Part shown: piece after piece, positions 1 to 9,379 of the stretch
Position numbering within the stretch: the first letter of the stretch is position 1
How the letters are laid out: the number at the start of each line of letters is the position of its first letter
Assembly: GCF_016461705.1 (NCBI RefSeq)
Contig: NZ_JAEMHW010000002.1
Span: 558,001 to 622,000 of the forward strand
DNA length: 64,000 bases
Source of the DNA: Streptococcus vicugnae
GTDB taxonomy: Bacteria; Bacillota; Bacilli; Lactobacillales; Streptococcaceae
Direction of reading: 5' to 3'
Position numbers and translations under genes: made by a program
Notes under the pieces: model-generated
Databases searched by the model: none
What the model was told of the DNA's origin: nothing
What the model saw: only the letters and a program-made list of their open reading frames with translations

Positions 1-249
1 TGGTTTTATCATGTGGTCACGCGCTTCCTGCTCTTTTTTAAAGAAGGCTGATAACTCCGCAAAATCTAATTCTTGCTCTTTCGCCACTTGAAAAAGCAAA
101 GCTTTTACGGATTCTTTAATGATAAAATCCATGACCCATTCTTCATCAAAAACCAAATCATAATGCGCATAAGTGACTTTCAAAGCCTCTCCAATCGCTT
201 CATATGAATCCACTAAAGTTCCGTCAAAATCCCAAATCAAAGTTGTCAC
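1..249 (-). CDS. HAD-family phosphatase, partial (phosphoglycolate phosphatase-like)
   Basis: Only the first 83 codons lie in the window; the gene continues past the left edge. Translation starts at a GTG (247-249) preceded by GAGGAG and opens with the HAD motif I, LIWDFDGTLVDSYEAI, in which the first Asp is the phosphorylated nucleophile and the second the acid/base. The helical stretch after it looks like the alpha-helical cap of the phosphoglycolate phosphatase/Gph subfamily. It is probably a small-molecule phosphatase; the substrate cannot be read from this part. The acetyltransferase at 271-789 lies just upstream on the same strand and the two may be cotranscribed (21 bp gap). Confidence 0.8.
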   Translation of the reverse strand, partial: MTTLIWDFDGTLVDSYEAIGEALKVTYAHYDLVFDEEWVMDFIIKESVKALLFQVAKEQELDFAELSAFFKKEQEARDHMIKP

Positions 250-270
250 TTCTGTCTCCTCATTTCAATA

Positions 271-789
271 TTAATCTAAATTCTCCAAGTCCAAGGTAAT
301 CCAATAACGCGCTAGACGATGCCCGTCTTCTAGGTCAATAATATTTTCCAAAATACCACCAGCTTTTTCAATGGTTCTACGACTGGCAATATTGTCCTCA
401 CGCGCTGTGATAAGCACAGGATTGATGCCACGTTTGGCATATTGCTCAAGAGCAAAGCTGAGAAGCCTGGTCATGATACCTTGTCGTCTAAATTCTGGTA
501 AGGTTTGATAGCCGATATGTCCACCAATCGTCGCAAGATTACCCTTTTCCAGCTGCCATCGACAAGATATACGCGCAGCAATTTTTCCATTCACAAAGGC
601 ATAATAGGTAGTCATCGTTGAATAATCAGGATTAGTAGCTTGTGTTTCTTGCGCTCTGCTATTTTCCACAAAGGTTTTAAAATCACCAATCTCACGTGTC
701 GTGATAAAGGGGTTATCGTCATTTTCCAAAGCTGTTTGATAAGCTCGGTAAGCCGCTTCATCATTAACATCTAGTTTCCTAATTTTCAT
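271..789 (-). CDS. GNAT-family N-acetyltransferase
   Basis: This 172-residue protein has the GNAT fold. The acetyl-CoA pyrophosphate loop is visible as RRQGIMTRLL (motif A) in the middle, followed by a conserved NIASRRTIEKAGG segment (motif B region) typical of the family. It would transfer an acetyl group from acetyl-CoA to an amine in the cytoplasm; the substrate is unknown. A good Shine-Dalgarno (GGAGGTG) precedes the ATG. A TATAAT at 814-819 (minus strand) lies about 25 nt upstream of the start, just after the pepF terminator, so the gene probably has its own promoter shared with the HAD gene downstream. Confidence 0.85.
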   Translation of the reverse strand: MKIRKLDVNDEAAYRAYQTALENDDNPFITTREIGDFKTFVENSRAQETQATNPDYSTMTTYYAFVNGKIAARISCRWQLEKGNLATIGGHIGYQTLPEFRRQGIMTRLLSFALEQYAKRGINPVLITAREDNIASRRTIEKAGGILENIIDLEDGHRLARYWITLDLENLD

Positions 790-823
790 ACTAGCACCTC
801 CAAAATTTTTTCCATTATAACAT

Positions 824-851
824 AAAAAACGAGGCTGGAATATCCAACCTC
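824..851 (-). terminator. Terminator of pepF
   Basis: On the minus strand GAGGTTGGA and TCCAGCCTC pair (one G-U) around a 3-nt loop and are followed by a T-run. It lies just after the pepF stop codon. Confidence 0.8.
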
Positions 852-861
852 ATAAAGCATT

Positions 862-2664
862 TTAAAGGTGTGCTCCTTTTTCGACCAAAGCTTCCAATTC
901 ATTTAAACGTTCTTCAAAAATTTTGAAGGCTGCATCCAAATAATCACTACTTGTCATATCCACACCTGCTTTTGCAATGACGTTTAGCGGATAGTCAGAA
1001 TTTCCTGCTTTAAGATAATCAAGATAACGATCAATATCAGCTTGAGTGCCATGAACCACTTTATCAGCTAAATAGCTTGCTGCTGCAAAGCCTGTAGCGT
1101 ACTGGTAAACATAGTAATTATAGTAGAAATGCGGGATACGTGCCCATTCATATTGGATTTCTGGGTTATCTTCTTTGCTAAGTCCGTAATATTTCTCATT
1201 CAACTCTTCGTAAAGATTATTAAGATATTCGCTTGTCAATACTTCACCAGCTTGATCTGCTTTATGAATCATATCTTCAAACTCTGCGAATTGTGCTTGA
1301 CGGAAGATTGTTCCTTTGAAACCATCCAAGAAATGATTCAAAATCGCAAAGCGAGCTTTATCATCGTCAACTTCTTTCAAAAGCGTTTCCGTTAAAATAT
1401 TTTCATTGGTTGTTGAAGCAATCTCAGCTAAGAAAATACTGTAATCACCGTACACATATGGTTGGTTTTCACGTGTAAATGTTGAATGAAGGCTGTGACC
1501 TGTTTCATGTACCAAAGTAAACAGGTTATCAAGTGTATCTTGCCAATTTAACAACATAAAAGCATTAGTATCGTAAGCTCCACCTGAATAAGCTCCAGAG
1601 CGTTTTCCTTTATTGACATGAACGTCAATCCAACGTTCTGTAAAAGCACGGTGAACACGATCAGAATAATCTTTACCAAAAACAGCTAATACTTCTTCTG
1701 CTTTTTTCAATGCTTCTTCATAAGTGAAACTCATATCCATTTCAGATAACGGTGTGTGGATATCATACATTTTCAAATCATCTAATTTAAGAATTTTCTT
1801 ACGAAGCTCAACATAACGATGAAGCAATGGCAAATGCGCATTTACACGGTCAAGCAAAGTATCATAAACTGATTCAGGAATGAAATTAGCTGAAAGAGCT
1901 GCTTCTCGAGCTGATTTGAAATGATGGACACGCGCATCATAATTGTGAACTTTAACATTTGTTTGCAAAGTTTTAGCGTAAGTGTGTTGGAATTGTTCAT
2001 AAGTCGCATACATTGCCTCGTAAGCAGCTTTTCGAACATCACGATTTTTTGATTCCAAAAGACTGATGAAATTGCCATGCGTTAACTGAACTTCATTACC
2101 TTCATCATCTAAAACGACTGGGAAAACAATGTCCGCGTTATCTAAAATCTCAAAGGTTTCACCAGCAGCACCAAAGATTTCGTGTGCACCAGCTAAGAGC
2201 TCTTCTTCTTTTTGAGACAAGACATGCGCTTGACGTTTAAAAAGTTGTTCAAAGAAATGCGCATAAGCTGACAAAGCAGGGGTCTCAGATACAAAAGTAG
2301 CAAAATCTTCAGCTGATAATTGCATTAATTCTGGTTCGTAAAACGCGAATACCTCACTATATTTAGCATAAAGGGATGTCGCTTTTGCTTGGTATTCTTG
2401 GTATTTTGCCACTGTAGTATCTTGGTCGTTTTTCATTGACGCATAAACATAAACTTTTTCCAAACGACGTGACAAAGCAAGGTAATCTTCCGTAATTGAT
2501 AGCAATTCTTGACTTGATTGTGTCAAGTGACCTTTGTATTTTTTAGCGTCTTCTAAAGCACTATCAAGCTCTGCTAATTCTGCTTCCCAATCTTCATCTG
2601 TCGCAAAGACTGTGCTCAAATCCCATTTATATTTTTCATCGATATGACTACGATTATCTGACAT
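862..2664 (-). CDS. pepF: Oligoendopeptidase F (M3B metallopeptidase)
   Basis: This is a 600-residue cytoplasmic zinc oligopeptidase of the PepF/PepB type, which cuts peptides of roughly 7-17 residues and helps recycle imported or internal peptides. The zinc motif HETGH is at residues 386-390, within [11 protein letters not shown], and a second glutamate ligand is expected in the EIASTTNE segment about 30 residues on. Length matches the family. The start ATG overlaps the coiA stop by one base (TAATG), so translation is probably coupled to coiA. Linkage of pepF to coiA is common in streptococci. A terminator follows. Confidence 0.95.
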   Translation of the reverse strand: MSDNRSHIDEKYKWDLSTVFATDEDWEAELAELDSALEDAKKYKGHLTQSSQELLSITEDYLALSRRLEKVYVYASMKNDQDTTVAKYQEYQAKATSLYAKYSEVFAFYEPELMQLSAEDFATFVSETPALSAYAHFFEQLFKRQAHVLSQKEEELLAGAHEIFGAAGETFEILDNADIVFPVVLDDEGNEVQLTHGNFISLLESKNRDVRKAAYEAMYATYEQFQHTYAKTLQTNVKVHNYDARVHHFKSAREAALSANFIPESVYDTLLDRVNAHLPLLHRYVELRKKILKLDDLKMYDIHTPLSEMDMSFTYEEALKKAEEVLAVFGKDYSDRVHRAFTERWIDVHVNKGKRSGAYSGGAYDTNAFMLLNWQDTLDNLFTLVHETGHSLHSTFTRENQPYVYGDYSIFLAEIASTTNENILTETLLKEVDDDKARFAILNHFLDGFKGTIFRQAQFAEFEDMIHKADQAGEVLTSEYLNNLYEELNEKYYGLSKEDNPEIQYEWARIPHFYYNYYVYQYATGFAAASYLADKVVHGTQADIDRYLDYLKAGNSDYPLNVIAKAGVDMTSSDYLDAAFKIFEERLNELEALVEKGAHL

Positions 2665-3626
2665 TATGTTCTCCTTTTCTTGGCATTATTAACCATTCTA
2701 CCATAATAAGCAGGAGGATAAAGTTTTTGAACACTTTTTTCAACTTGATTTTGATAATAACGCCTAAACGTCTCATAAAAAAGTGACAAATCTTGTGAAA
2801 TTTGGCAAAACCCGTCCTTCAGTTCTGGCGGTCTGACCTGCGGAAAATAAGCCGAGAGAGGCATGGTTAAAAGATTTTTTCCTTGTAAATACGCATCTTC
2901 CTGCCTTTTCAACCAAGAAACATTTCTAGCTAGCAATTGCCTCTGAATATAGCATAATAAAACTTGATCTTGTTTGACTTCATACATTGAAAGCTTCTGC
3001 TTTTGATAAGGCAAGCGAAGAAATGCCATGACATTACCCGAAAAAGGACAAACCTTTGTCAGGTAATGAAGATTTCCACGCCTATCCTCATAAATCAAAT
3101 AACGTAATCTAATAAGACCTTGCTTAACATCAAGCTCCCACAAGTGAAATCCCATATTTTGTGAAAAATACAAAAAGTGTCGATGCAATGGCGTCAAGCG
3201 CCTTCCAAGCCACAGCTTTTCTCCCAAAAGCCATAAAACCTTAAAACCTGCCTGATGATAGGCTGCTGTCCTTTGCTTAAGACGTTTTTCTGACAAACGT
3301 GAACACTGCACTTCCAAAACCAAATTGTCATTTACTAAAAGATCAGCCACCTGATGCAAATCTGGTAAAACAGCTTCAACAGTTACTTTCTCAGTTTGCG
3401 AAAGAGACTGATAGAGCGCCGCTTTTAACCCAAGATGTTCGTCACTTTCATTTTCACTATAAAAATCACAATTCTCCAAAGACACATGAGCAAAATGCGG
3501 ACGCATAATACTGCCATTTTTTAAGCGCACTGGCATATGGCAAGCTGGACAAGTAAAAGCCTGCTTTTTAGGAATAACATCTAAGAGTGAAATCAAGCGT
3601 CCATTTTCATCAAGAGCTGATAGCAT
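2664..3626 (-). CDS. coiA: Competence protein CoiA
   Basis: A 320-residue homologue of CoiA, a late competence protein needed for recombination of incoming DNA in streptococci. The N-terminal part carries a Zn-ribbon-like CPACHMPVR and HFAH. A nuclease-like core follows (ELDCVV-like '[19 protein letters not shown]', around residues 110-130), with EVQ the likely catalytic E-x-Q of the PD-(D/E)XK fold. I chose the ATG at 3626, not the upstream in-frame one at 3680, because AAGGAGG lies 6 nt before it and a late-competence CIN-box (3647-3654) lies between the two starts. The gene overlaps pepF by one base. Confidence 0.92.
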   Translation of the reverse strand: MLSALDENGRLISLLDVIPKKQAFTCPACHMPVRLKNGSIMRPHFAHVSLENCDFYSENESDEHLGLKAALYQSLSQTEKVTVEAVLPDLHQVADLLVNDNLVLEVQCSRLSEKRLKQRTAAYHQAGFKVLWLLGEKLWLGRRLTPLHRHFLYFSQNMGFHLWELDVKQGLIRLRYLIYEDRRGNLHYLTKVCPFSGNVMAFLRLPYQKQKLSMYEVKQDQVLLCYIQRQLLARNVSWLKRQEDAYLQGKNLLTMPLSAYFPQVRPPELKDGFCQISQDLSLFYETFRRYYQNQVEKSVQKLYPPAYYGRMVNNAKKRRT

Positions 3627-3646
3627 AGTAAACCTCCTTACCTTTT

Positions 3647-3660
3647 TATTCGAAAAAAAA
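3647..3660 (-). promoter_or_regulatory. SigX/ComX CIN-box of coiA
   Basis: On the minus strand a run of eight T is followed by TTCGAATA, 20 nt before the coiA start. This differs by one base from the late-competence consensus TACGAATA. The same T-run plus TTCGAATA precedes comEA (19333-19347), which supports the assignment. Confidence 0.75.
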
Positions 3661-3679
3661 TCCTGAAAAATCATTGGCA

Positions 3680-4396
3680 TTAATCCAAATAATCTTTCAA
3701 GATTTCTTTTTCTTCACTTGTTAATTCACGGTAGTGGCCAGCTGGTAAATCTCCCAAATAAAACTGTCCAAAACTCAATCGTTTCAAGTAAGTAACCTTA
3801 ACCCCGTAAGCTAAAAACATTTTCTTAACCTGATGAAATTTTCCTTCTGAGATACTAATATTAGCAGAGCTTTTTTCAAGACTTGTCTCAATTATCTCTA
3901 GCCTTGCTGGTTTACAAACTGTCCCATCATCAAAAGTCACCCCGTTTTCAAAAAATGCTGGCGCATCTTCAGCTAATAATCCATTAACTTCTACATAATA
4001 AGTTTTTGTGACATGATACTTTGGATGCAACATGCGAAAGCCTAGGGGACCATTATTAGTAATCAATAAAAATCCCTCAGTATCACGGTCTAAACGCCCA
4101 ACAGGGTAGAGCTTAGGAACTCGGTCAGCCTCATCAATCAAATCAATGACCGTCTGATGTTCCTTATCAGAAACCGCAGAAACCACACCAGCTGGTTTAT
4201 TAAGAATAAAATATTTTTCAGTCGACTGCTCTACTCGTTTACCTGATACCGTTATTTCCTGCAAACTTGGCTCAACATTAAGGTTATCAGCCTCAGCTAA
4301 GCGACCATCAACATAAACCTGACGACTTCTGATTAATTTTTTAACTTGATTACGTGAACCAAAGCCAGCTTGACCTAATAATTTATCTAAACGCAT
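3680..4396 (-). CDS. rsuA: RsuA/RluB-family rRNA pseudouridine synthase
   Basis: The 238-residue protein has an N-terminal S4 RNA-binding domain (residues 1-60, MRLDKLLGQAGFGSRNQVKK) and a RsuA-type pseudouridine synthase domain. The catalytic loop is PVGRLDRDTEGFLL, with the nucleophilic Asp in GRLDRDT. It isomerises a uridine in 16S or 23S rRNA; length fits RsuA (16S U516) slightly better than RluB, but the position cannot be decided here. It lies 32 bp after nagB and probably reads into coiA and pepF, although coiA also has its own competence promoter. Confidence 0.9.
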   Translation of the reverse strand: MRLDKLLGQAGFGSRNQVKKLIRSRQVYVDGRLAEADNLNVEPSLQEITVSGKRVEQSTEKYFILNKPAGVVSAVSDKEHQTVIDLIDEADRVPKLYPVGRLDRDTEGFLLITNNGPLGFRMLHPKYHVTKTYYVEVNGLLAEDAPAFFENGVTFDDGTVCKPARLEIIETSLEKSSANISISEGKFHQVKKMFLAYGVKVTYLKRLSFGQFYLGDLPAGHYRELTSEEKEILKDYLD

Positions 4397-4428
4397 GCTC
4401 CTATTTTACCATGTTCTGAAGCATTTTT

Positions 4429-5133
4429 TTAGTCTAATTCGCTCGCTGCTGCTTCATCAACAATCACCACAAGATTTGGATGATTTTGAAGAACACTAGC
4501 TGGCAACTCTTCACTAATCGGTCCATTAATCATTTGATTGATAGCGTCAGCTTTGTCCTTACCATAAGCCATTAAAACAACCATTTTAGATTGCATAATA
4601 GATTTAATTCCCATTGAGATAGCTTGTTTTGGAACATCATCCATGCTATCAAAGAAACGGCTATTAGCCTCAATCGTATCTTCAGCCAAATCGACGATAT
4701 GAGTCGTCATATCAAATGGTGTGCCAGGTTCATTGAAACCAATATGACCATTTCGACCAATCCCCAAAATTTGAAAATCAATTGGGTGCTCAGCTATCAC
4801 TTGATTGTAACGGCGAGCTTCTGCTTGCAAGTCAGTTGCTAAACCATTTGGTAAAAAACTTTTTTTGAAAGGTTTATATTGGAAAAGATTTTCCTTCATA
4901 AAATGATGATAACTTTGTGCGTTATCTGCTGCTAAGCCGACATATTCATCAAGATTAATGCTTGTCATTTCTGAAAAATCAAGGTCACTATTTGCAATTT
5001 CTTTATAGAAACTAAGAGGTGTGCTACCTGTTGCCAATCCTAATGTTTTAGCCCCCTCAGACATGGCATCTTTCAAGAGAGAGAATGCCACTTTTCCACC
5101 TTCAATTTGATCATTAACACTAATCACTTTCAT
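4429..5133 (-). CDS. nagB: Glucosamine-6-phosphate deaminase
   Basis: NagB converts glucosamine-6-phosphate to fructose-6-phosphate and ammonia, feeding amino sugars into glycolysis. The 234-residue protein shows the family signatures [19 protein letters not shown] (general-base Asp) and [15 protein letters not shown] (catalytic Glu/His region). The ATG at 5133 is chosen over the open frame extending to 5259: it begins MKVISVNDQ, as NagB proteins do, and the longer frame would run across the promoter and both operator palindromes. The promoter is a perfect sigma-A type controlled by two GntR-type operators (separate entry). rsuA follows without an obvious terminator. Confidence 0.95.
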   Translation of the reverse strand: MKVISVNDQIEGGKVAFSLLKDAMSEGAKTLGLATGSTPLSFYKEIANSDLDFSEMTSINLDEYVGLAADNAQSYHHFMKENLFQYKPFKKSFLPNGLATDLQAEARRYNQVIAEHPIDFQILGIGRNGHIGFNEPGTPFDMTTHIVDLAEDTIEANSRFFDSMDDVPKQAISMGIKSIMQSKMVVLMAYGKDKADAINQMINGPISEELPASVLQNHPNLVVIVDEAAASELD

Positions 5134-5157
5134 AATATTCTCTCCATTTCGTTTTTT

Positions 5158-5211
5158 TGGTATATACCGTTTATCTATTTTTATTATATGGTATATACCA
5201 ATTCCTGTCAA
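5158..5211 (-). promoter_or_regulatory. nagB promoter with two NagR-type operators
   Basis: On the minus strand the -35 is TTGACA (5211-5206) and the -10 TATAAT (5188-5183), spaced 17 bp. The palindrome TGGTATATACCA (5189-5200) fills the spacer; a second copy with one end mismatch lies at 5158-5169, just after the expected transcription start. The centres are 31 bp apart, three helical turns. The shape is that of GntR/NagR (YvoA) dre operators, which repress amino-sugar genes until glucosamine-6-P or N-acetylglucosamine-6-P binds. The regulator itself is not in the window. Confidence 0.85.
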
Positions 5212-5230
5212 GAAAAATGTTTCGAGAAAT

Positions 5231-5268
5231 AAAAAAAGAGTTTGAAACTTAAATTCCAAACCCTTTTT
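5231..5268 (-). terminator. Terminator after the response regulator gene
   Basis: On the minus strand AAGGGTTTG and CAAACTCTT form a stem with one mismatch, followed by a run of T. It ends the lantibiotic-type X-Y-K-R transcript and insulates it from nagB. Confidence 0.8.
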
Positions 5269-5272
5269 ACAG

Positions 5273-5878
5273 TTAAAAATCCATAAAGTAGCCTAATTGC
5301 TCAGCTTTATAAATAGCTTCTTGCTTATTGTTCACTGACAATTTTTCATAGATATGACTCAAATGGTTAAATACTGTTCTACGACTTATGTAAAGCTTCT
5401 CCTCAATTTCTTTTATAGTATGTCCTTTTCGACTTAAATCTAAAATGACAACCTCTTGCTTGGTTAATTCTTCTAGATACTCTTTACATTGGTAAGACTC
5501 AAAATATTTCCTTCCAGAATAAATTATTTTCAAAACCCTCAAAAGTTTATCTGGCTCAATATTTTTGTCAATAAATCCATAGGTACCAATTTTTTTAGCT
5601 CGTTCCTCATAAACTGATTTTACATAACCTGTTAACATAGCAATCTTCATTTCAGGATTTTTCTGAATTAATTTTTCAGCTAAATCCAAGCCATTTTCCT
5701 TAGAAATATTTGTTAAATTAATATCAAGTAAAACAATATCATAATAGGCTGAATTAATGTCAAGATTATCAAAATTTGTCGTTAAAGTATCCAAAACATC
5801 AATTTCATCAAATTGTTCACACATCAATTGAATACTCTTTGCAAAAAGCTTATGATCATCAATCAATAAAATTTTCAT
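5273..5878 (-). CDS. NarL/LuxR-type response regulator (lantibiotic-locus type, SalR-like)
   Basis: The 201-residue protein has a receiver domain (residues 1-120; acidic pocket IDDHK, phospho-acceptor Asp52 in VLLDINL, conserved Lys at KNIEPDKLL) and a C-terminal LuxR-type helix-turn-helix (about 130-195, [21 protein letters not shown]). It overlaps the kinase gene upstream by 20 bp, so the two form one pair. It is the last gene of an ATPase-permease-kinase-regulator unit in the order X-Y-K-R of salivaricin loci. By analogy it would activate the lantibiotic and immunity promoters; the biosynthetic target has been deleted here. Base composition is AT-richer than in flanking genes. Confidence 0.85.
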   Translation of the reverse strand: MKILLIDDHKLFAKSIQLMCEQFDEIDVLDTLTTNFDNLDINSAYYDIVLLDINLTNISKENGLDLAEKLIQKNPEMKIAMLTGYVKSVYEERAKKIGTYGFIDKNIEPDKLLRVLKIIYSGRKYFESYQCKEYLEELTKQEVVILDLSRKGHTIKEIEEKLYISRRTVFNHLSHIYEKLSVNNKQEAIYKAEQLGYFMDF

Positions 5879-7424
5879 AACATAATTTCCAATCTACTGG
5901 TAATAAAATTTTTACTACAAAGATGTTGTCACTAATCCGAACACTAATATTTCCTCCAAAAGCTGACAAGGTTTCCTCAATTGATTTAAACCCTCGTCCA
6001 AAAGTTATTGATTCTCTATGACATAAACATTCATTCCATTGCTTAATTACTATCGTATCTGATTGAATATCTAAAGATAAATCAATACTGTCATTTGTTG
6101 CATATTTAATTGCGTTATTAGTCAATTCTTTTAAAAATCGATATACCATAACATCATATGGAGGAAGCAAATTCAAGTCATCAGAGCAATTAAAAATGAT
6201 TTGTTTACTGCTCTTACGTTTTTGCACCAACTCAGCTAAAAGCATCTGATAATTATCCTTTAAATTTTTCTCTGGCAATAATATAGGATGATAGGAATCA
6301 ATTTCATTTCGAATACTAACAACTAAATCATTTAATTCCTCAACAACATATTGACTAGCAAGCTTTTGATTTTCCAAGGCTAGTAAATTTTTAACGGCTA
6401 TAATATTTTGCAAAATATCATCATGAAGGTAATTCGAAAAATCCTGTCGAACACTTTCTTCTGTTTTCATAAAACGTGACAAACGCTGTCCATCGATTAG
6501 CATTACCCGCTCATTTATTTTAGATATATAATAAATCGACCATGATAGCACCATCAAAATGAATAATACATTGATACTTGTAACAACAAAAAATAAGAGA
6601 AAATCTGTGATAAAAAAGCGAATAACTATTATCCATACAATTATAAAAAATATCAGTGATACTTCAACTCTTGGTCGATAGTCACCCCAGCATCGCTTTA
6701 TTTCCAAGCGAAGTTTATCATGAATCGTTCTAAAATAATAAATTACTCCCAATATAGAAGGAAATAAATACCAACCTAAATTAGTATAAATTGGACTAAC
6801 ACCATGTACATCTCCGTAAAACTCAGTACTTAATATGAACAGTAGAAGAATTGCAAAATAGAGGCATGATTTTTTTACTGGACTAATAACCTGCTTAAAA
6901 TGTGAACGATAAACTACCAATAATAACAATGGGTAGAAATGTAATAAAACAAATATAAAGAAATATAACAAATTAAACAGAGAGGGATTAATAAAATAAC
7001 ATAATATAGTTACTAAAATACTACTAATAAGTACTGTATCAAATTTTCTTTTAAAATCTTTTTGATTATATAGTATCAAGTTAATAATTTCTACAGTATA
7101 TCCATACATCAGCAACGGCTGAAAAAGAATTCCTACTATATTGAAAACATCATGATTTGATATTGTAAAATAGTATTGCCATATAGTCAAAGAAATAATA
7201 AAAATAATCTTTTTAAAAATACTATCTTTATCTTGACGTAAAACTGAAGCTAACCATACAAAAATACCATCAAGTAAAATCGTAATAATAGCAAATTTTT
7301 CAGAAAAGATTAATCCATCAATTCTTTCGTCATAAAACAACAATAACAAAGTGATTAATTGTTGAAAAAGTACAACAAAGACCCATAAGTATTTTTTACT
7401 CCCATTTTTAATCAGTTGTTCCAT
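5859..7424 (-). CDS. Sensor histidine kinase (lantibiotic-locus type, SalK-like)
   Basis: A 521-residue membrane kinase. The first ~300 residues hold about eight hydrophobic segments. The HisKA_3-type phospho-acceptor follows at His334 in NYLHDDILQN, then a HATPase_c domain with LTNNAIKYA (N-box) and GRGFKSIEE (G-box). This pairing with a LuxR-type regulator is the NarX/NarL class. It would sense an extracellular peptide or membrane stress and phosphorylate the regulator it overlaps. The gene sits 44 bp after the permease gene and is very AT-rich. The lantibiotic assignment comes from context, not from the sequence of the sensor region. Confidence 0.85.
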   Translation of the reverse strand: MEQLIKNGSKKYLWVFVVLFQQLITLLLLFYDERIDGLIFSEKFAIITILLDGIFVWLASVLRQDKDSIFKKIIFIISLTIWQYYFTISNHDVFNIVGILFQPLLMYGYTVEIINLILYNQKDFKRKFDTVLISSILVTILCYFINPSLFNLLYFFIFVLLHFYPLLLLVVYRSHFKQVISPVKKSCLYFAILLLFILSTEFYGDVHGVSPIYTNLGWYLFPSILGVIYYFRTIHDKLRLEIKRCWGDYRPRVEVSLIFFIIVWIIVIRFFITDFLLFFVVTSINVLFILMVLSWSIYYISKINERVMLIDGQRLSRFMKTEESVRQDFSNYLHDDILQNIIAVKNLLALENQKLASQYVVEELNDLVVSIRNEIDSYHPILLPEKNLKDNYQMLLAELVQKRKSSKQIIFNCSDDLNLLPPYDVMVYRFLKELTNNAIKYATNDSIDLSLDIQSDTIVIKQWNECLCHRESITFGRGFKSIEETLSAFGGNISVRISDNIFVVKILLPVDWKLCYENFID

Positions 7425-7468
7425 ATCTCATTCCCACTAAAATATAATTTTCTTCATTGTATCATATT

Positions 7469-9379
7469 TTAAACTCTAACTATAGAACGTGCTGAACGAT
7501 TTGTCAAAAAGAAAACAATGAAATAAAGTAATAAAAATACTAATAAACAAGTCACTATTGAAGCAAAAATAATTTGATTTGCTACTAGACTGTCTGTAAA
7601 TAAATATTTGTAAAAAATAAGTAATAGTCCTCCGTTAAGAATACCTACTAAAACAGGCACAACAAACAATACTCCAATTTCACATTTAAGAATTTTGTCA
7701 ATCATCTGTCCATTATATCCTAATTTACTTAGATAAGAATATTCATCTTTATTTTCCATAATCTCAACCAAACTTGTAAAGTACAAAATACTTCCTGTAC
7801 AAATAACAAACAGTATTGATAAAAATGAAATAAAGATATAAGTTGAAATATTTCCCGTTTTAACTAGATATTCACGCTCATAGCTACTCTTAACATCATC
7901 TAGATTCTTAAATTTTTCATAAAAAGTTTTACTATGACGAATATCATTCCCATTAAAAGTCCTAATTATCATTTCCTTACTTGGATAACTTTCTCTCAAA
8001 TTATCATAAAATTTATCACTCACAACCAGAGTAGTCACACTAGTTGCAAAACTAAAAATATTATCAGTTGTTACTTTTTTTACAGTTACTTCACTACCAT
8101 TTTCAAATTTAAATGTTTTTCCTAAACTTTTTTTAGTAGGATAATAGTTAATTAACAAAGGAGCTGATGTATCAGCCAATACTTTTTTTCCTTGAACTTT
8201 AGCAAGATGCTCATAATCACTATATTTTACCAAGTCAAAATATGGTATTGTTTGTCCACTATCTGTAATAGTTATTTCAGGATTGCTATTAAGTCTTAAA
8301 AGGTGAATATCTAATTGACTTACTTGATACTTACTAAGAATTTTATCAATGTTAACCGATTCATTTTCATCCTGTAAATTATATTCAATAACTGATGGGT
8401 TTAAACGGCTAATACCATTCACACTATAAGTAATAAGCATTACCATCATACCACTAATAACAATCGTCAATGTTAAAAGCCCACTTAAAATGATTAATAA
8501 TTTACTTTTTGTTGCAATTCTAAAACTAAGTTTAGGATATACAACATTAGCTACCGGTTGATAGAGTTTTTTTCGATTTTTCTTTAAAAGGGATAGTATA
8601 AAAACTAGACCATAACGAATTGTAAAAATACTTCCTAGTGAAATAAGAATAATCACTAAAAATGAAATTGGCATAATCCCTATTTTCAACCAGATACGCT
8701 GTGTCACACTAAACATGCTTGTTAAACACAAACAATATGCAGCTCCTAAAGCCATAATTGCTAAAATTGAACGAATCCTTTTCACCTTAATTTGTTTTTC
8801 AGCTTTTTTAGAATAATTAACAAACTCAATCAAAGATTGACCTTTGATAATACTAATGTTAATCAAAAAATTAATAACAAAAATGATTAATACAATTCCA
8901 AAAGATTTTACAATCATCTCTGATGATATAAACCACTGATTTGATATTTCAATTCCTAAAACATTAATAATAAGAGATACTACCACTGAGTACAAAGTCG
9001 GCCCAACAATAAGACTAATAAGATAACTCACCGATAAAATAACAAGATTCTCCATAGTTAGTAGGGTAACTAACTTTTGTTTAGAAAATCCTAAAATAGC
9101 CATAGCTCCTAATTCATGACTTCTTCTTTTGATGAAAAAATTATTGAAATACATCAAAAAAATAGTTAAAAAAACAATCAAAAAAACAAGTGAAATATTC
9201 GCTATCGCTGAAGCCTGCCCGCTCTCTGCTATTTTTGCCAGAGTCATCTTATCAGAAGTAAACGTTAAAAATGCTGTAAATACACTTAAAAGTCCAATGG
9301 TAGCAAAAAAATAGACTCGATAAAGTGAAAAATTTTTTATAATATTTGCTTTTGTTATTGTCCAAATCATATTATTCAC
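7469..9379 (-). CDS. FtsX/BceB-type ABC transporter permease (peptide immunity, SalY-like)
   Basis: The 636-residue permease has the BceB/SalY architecture. There is one N-terminal membrane helix, an FtsX domain with three helices (about 55-180), more helices to about 310, a large extracellular domain (about 315-515) and three closing helices. Such permeases pair with one ATPase and remove or sense lantibiotics and bacitracin at lipid II. The start overlaps the end of the ATPase gene by 8 bp, confirming the pair. Its place between the ATPase and the kinase is that of salY in salivaricin-type loci. The gene is intact and AT-rich. Confidence 0.85.
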   Translation of the reverse strand: MNNMIWTITKANIIKNFSLYRVYFFATIGLLSVFTAFLTFTSDKMTLAKIAESGQASAIANISLVFLIVFLTIFLMYFNNFFIKRRSHELGAMAILGFSKQKLVTLLTMENLVILSVSYLISLIVGPTLYSVVVSLIINVLGIEISNQWFISSEMIVKSFGIVLIIFVINFLINISIIKGQSLIEFVNYSKKAEKQIKVKRIRSILAIMALGAAYCLCLTSMFSVTQRIWLKIGIMPISFLVIILISLGSIFTIRYGLVFILSLLKKNRKKLYQPVANVVYPKLSFRIATKSKLLIILSGLLTLTIVISGMMVMLITYSVNGISRLNPSVIEYNLQDENESVNIDKILSKYQVSQLDIHLLRLNSNPEITITDSGQTIPYFDLVKYSDYEHLAKVQGKKVLADTSAPLLINYYPTKKSLGKTFKFENGSEVTVKKVTTDNIFSFATSVTTLVVSDKFYDNLRESYPSKEMIIRTFNGNDIRHSKTFYEKFKNLDDVKSSYEREYLVKTGNISTYIFISFLSILFVICTGSILYFTSLVEIMENKDEYSYLSKLGYNGQMIDKILKCEIGVLFVVPVLVGILNGGLLLIFYKYLFTDSLVANQIIFASIVTCLLVFLLLYFIVFFLTNRSARSIVRV

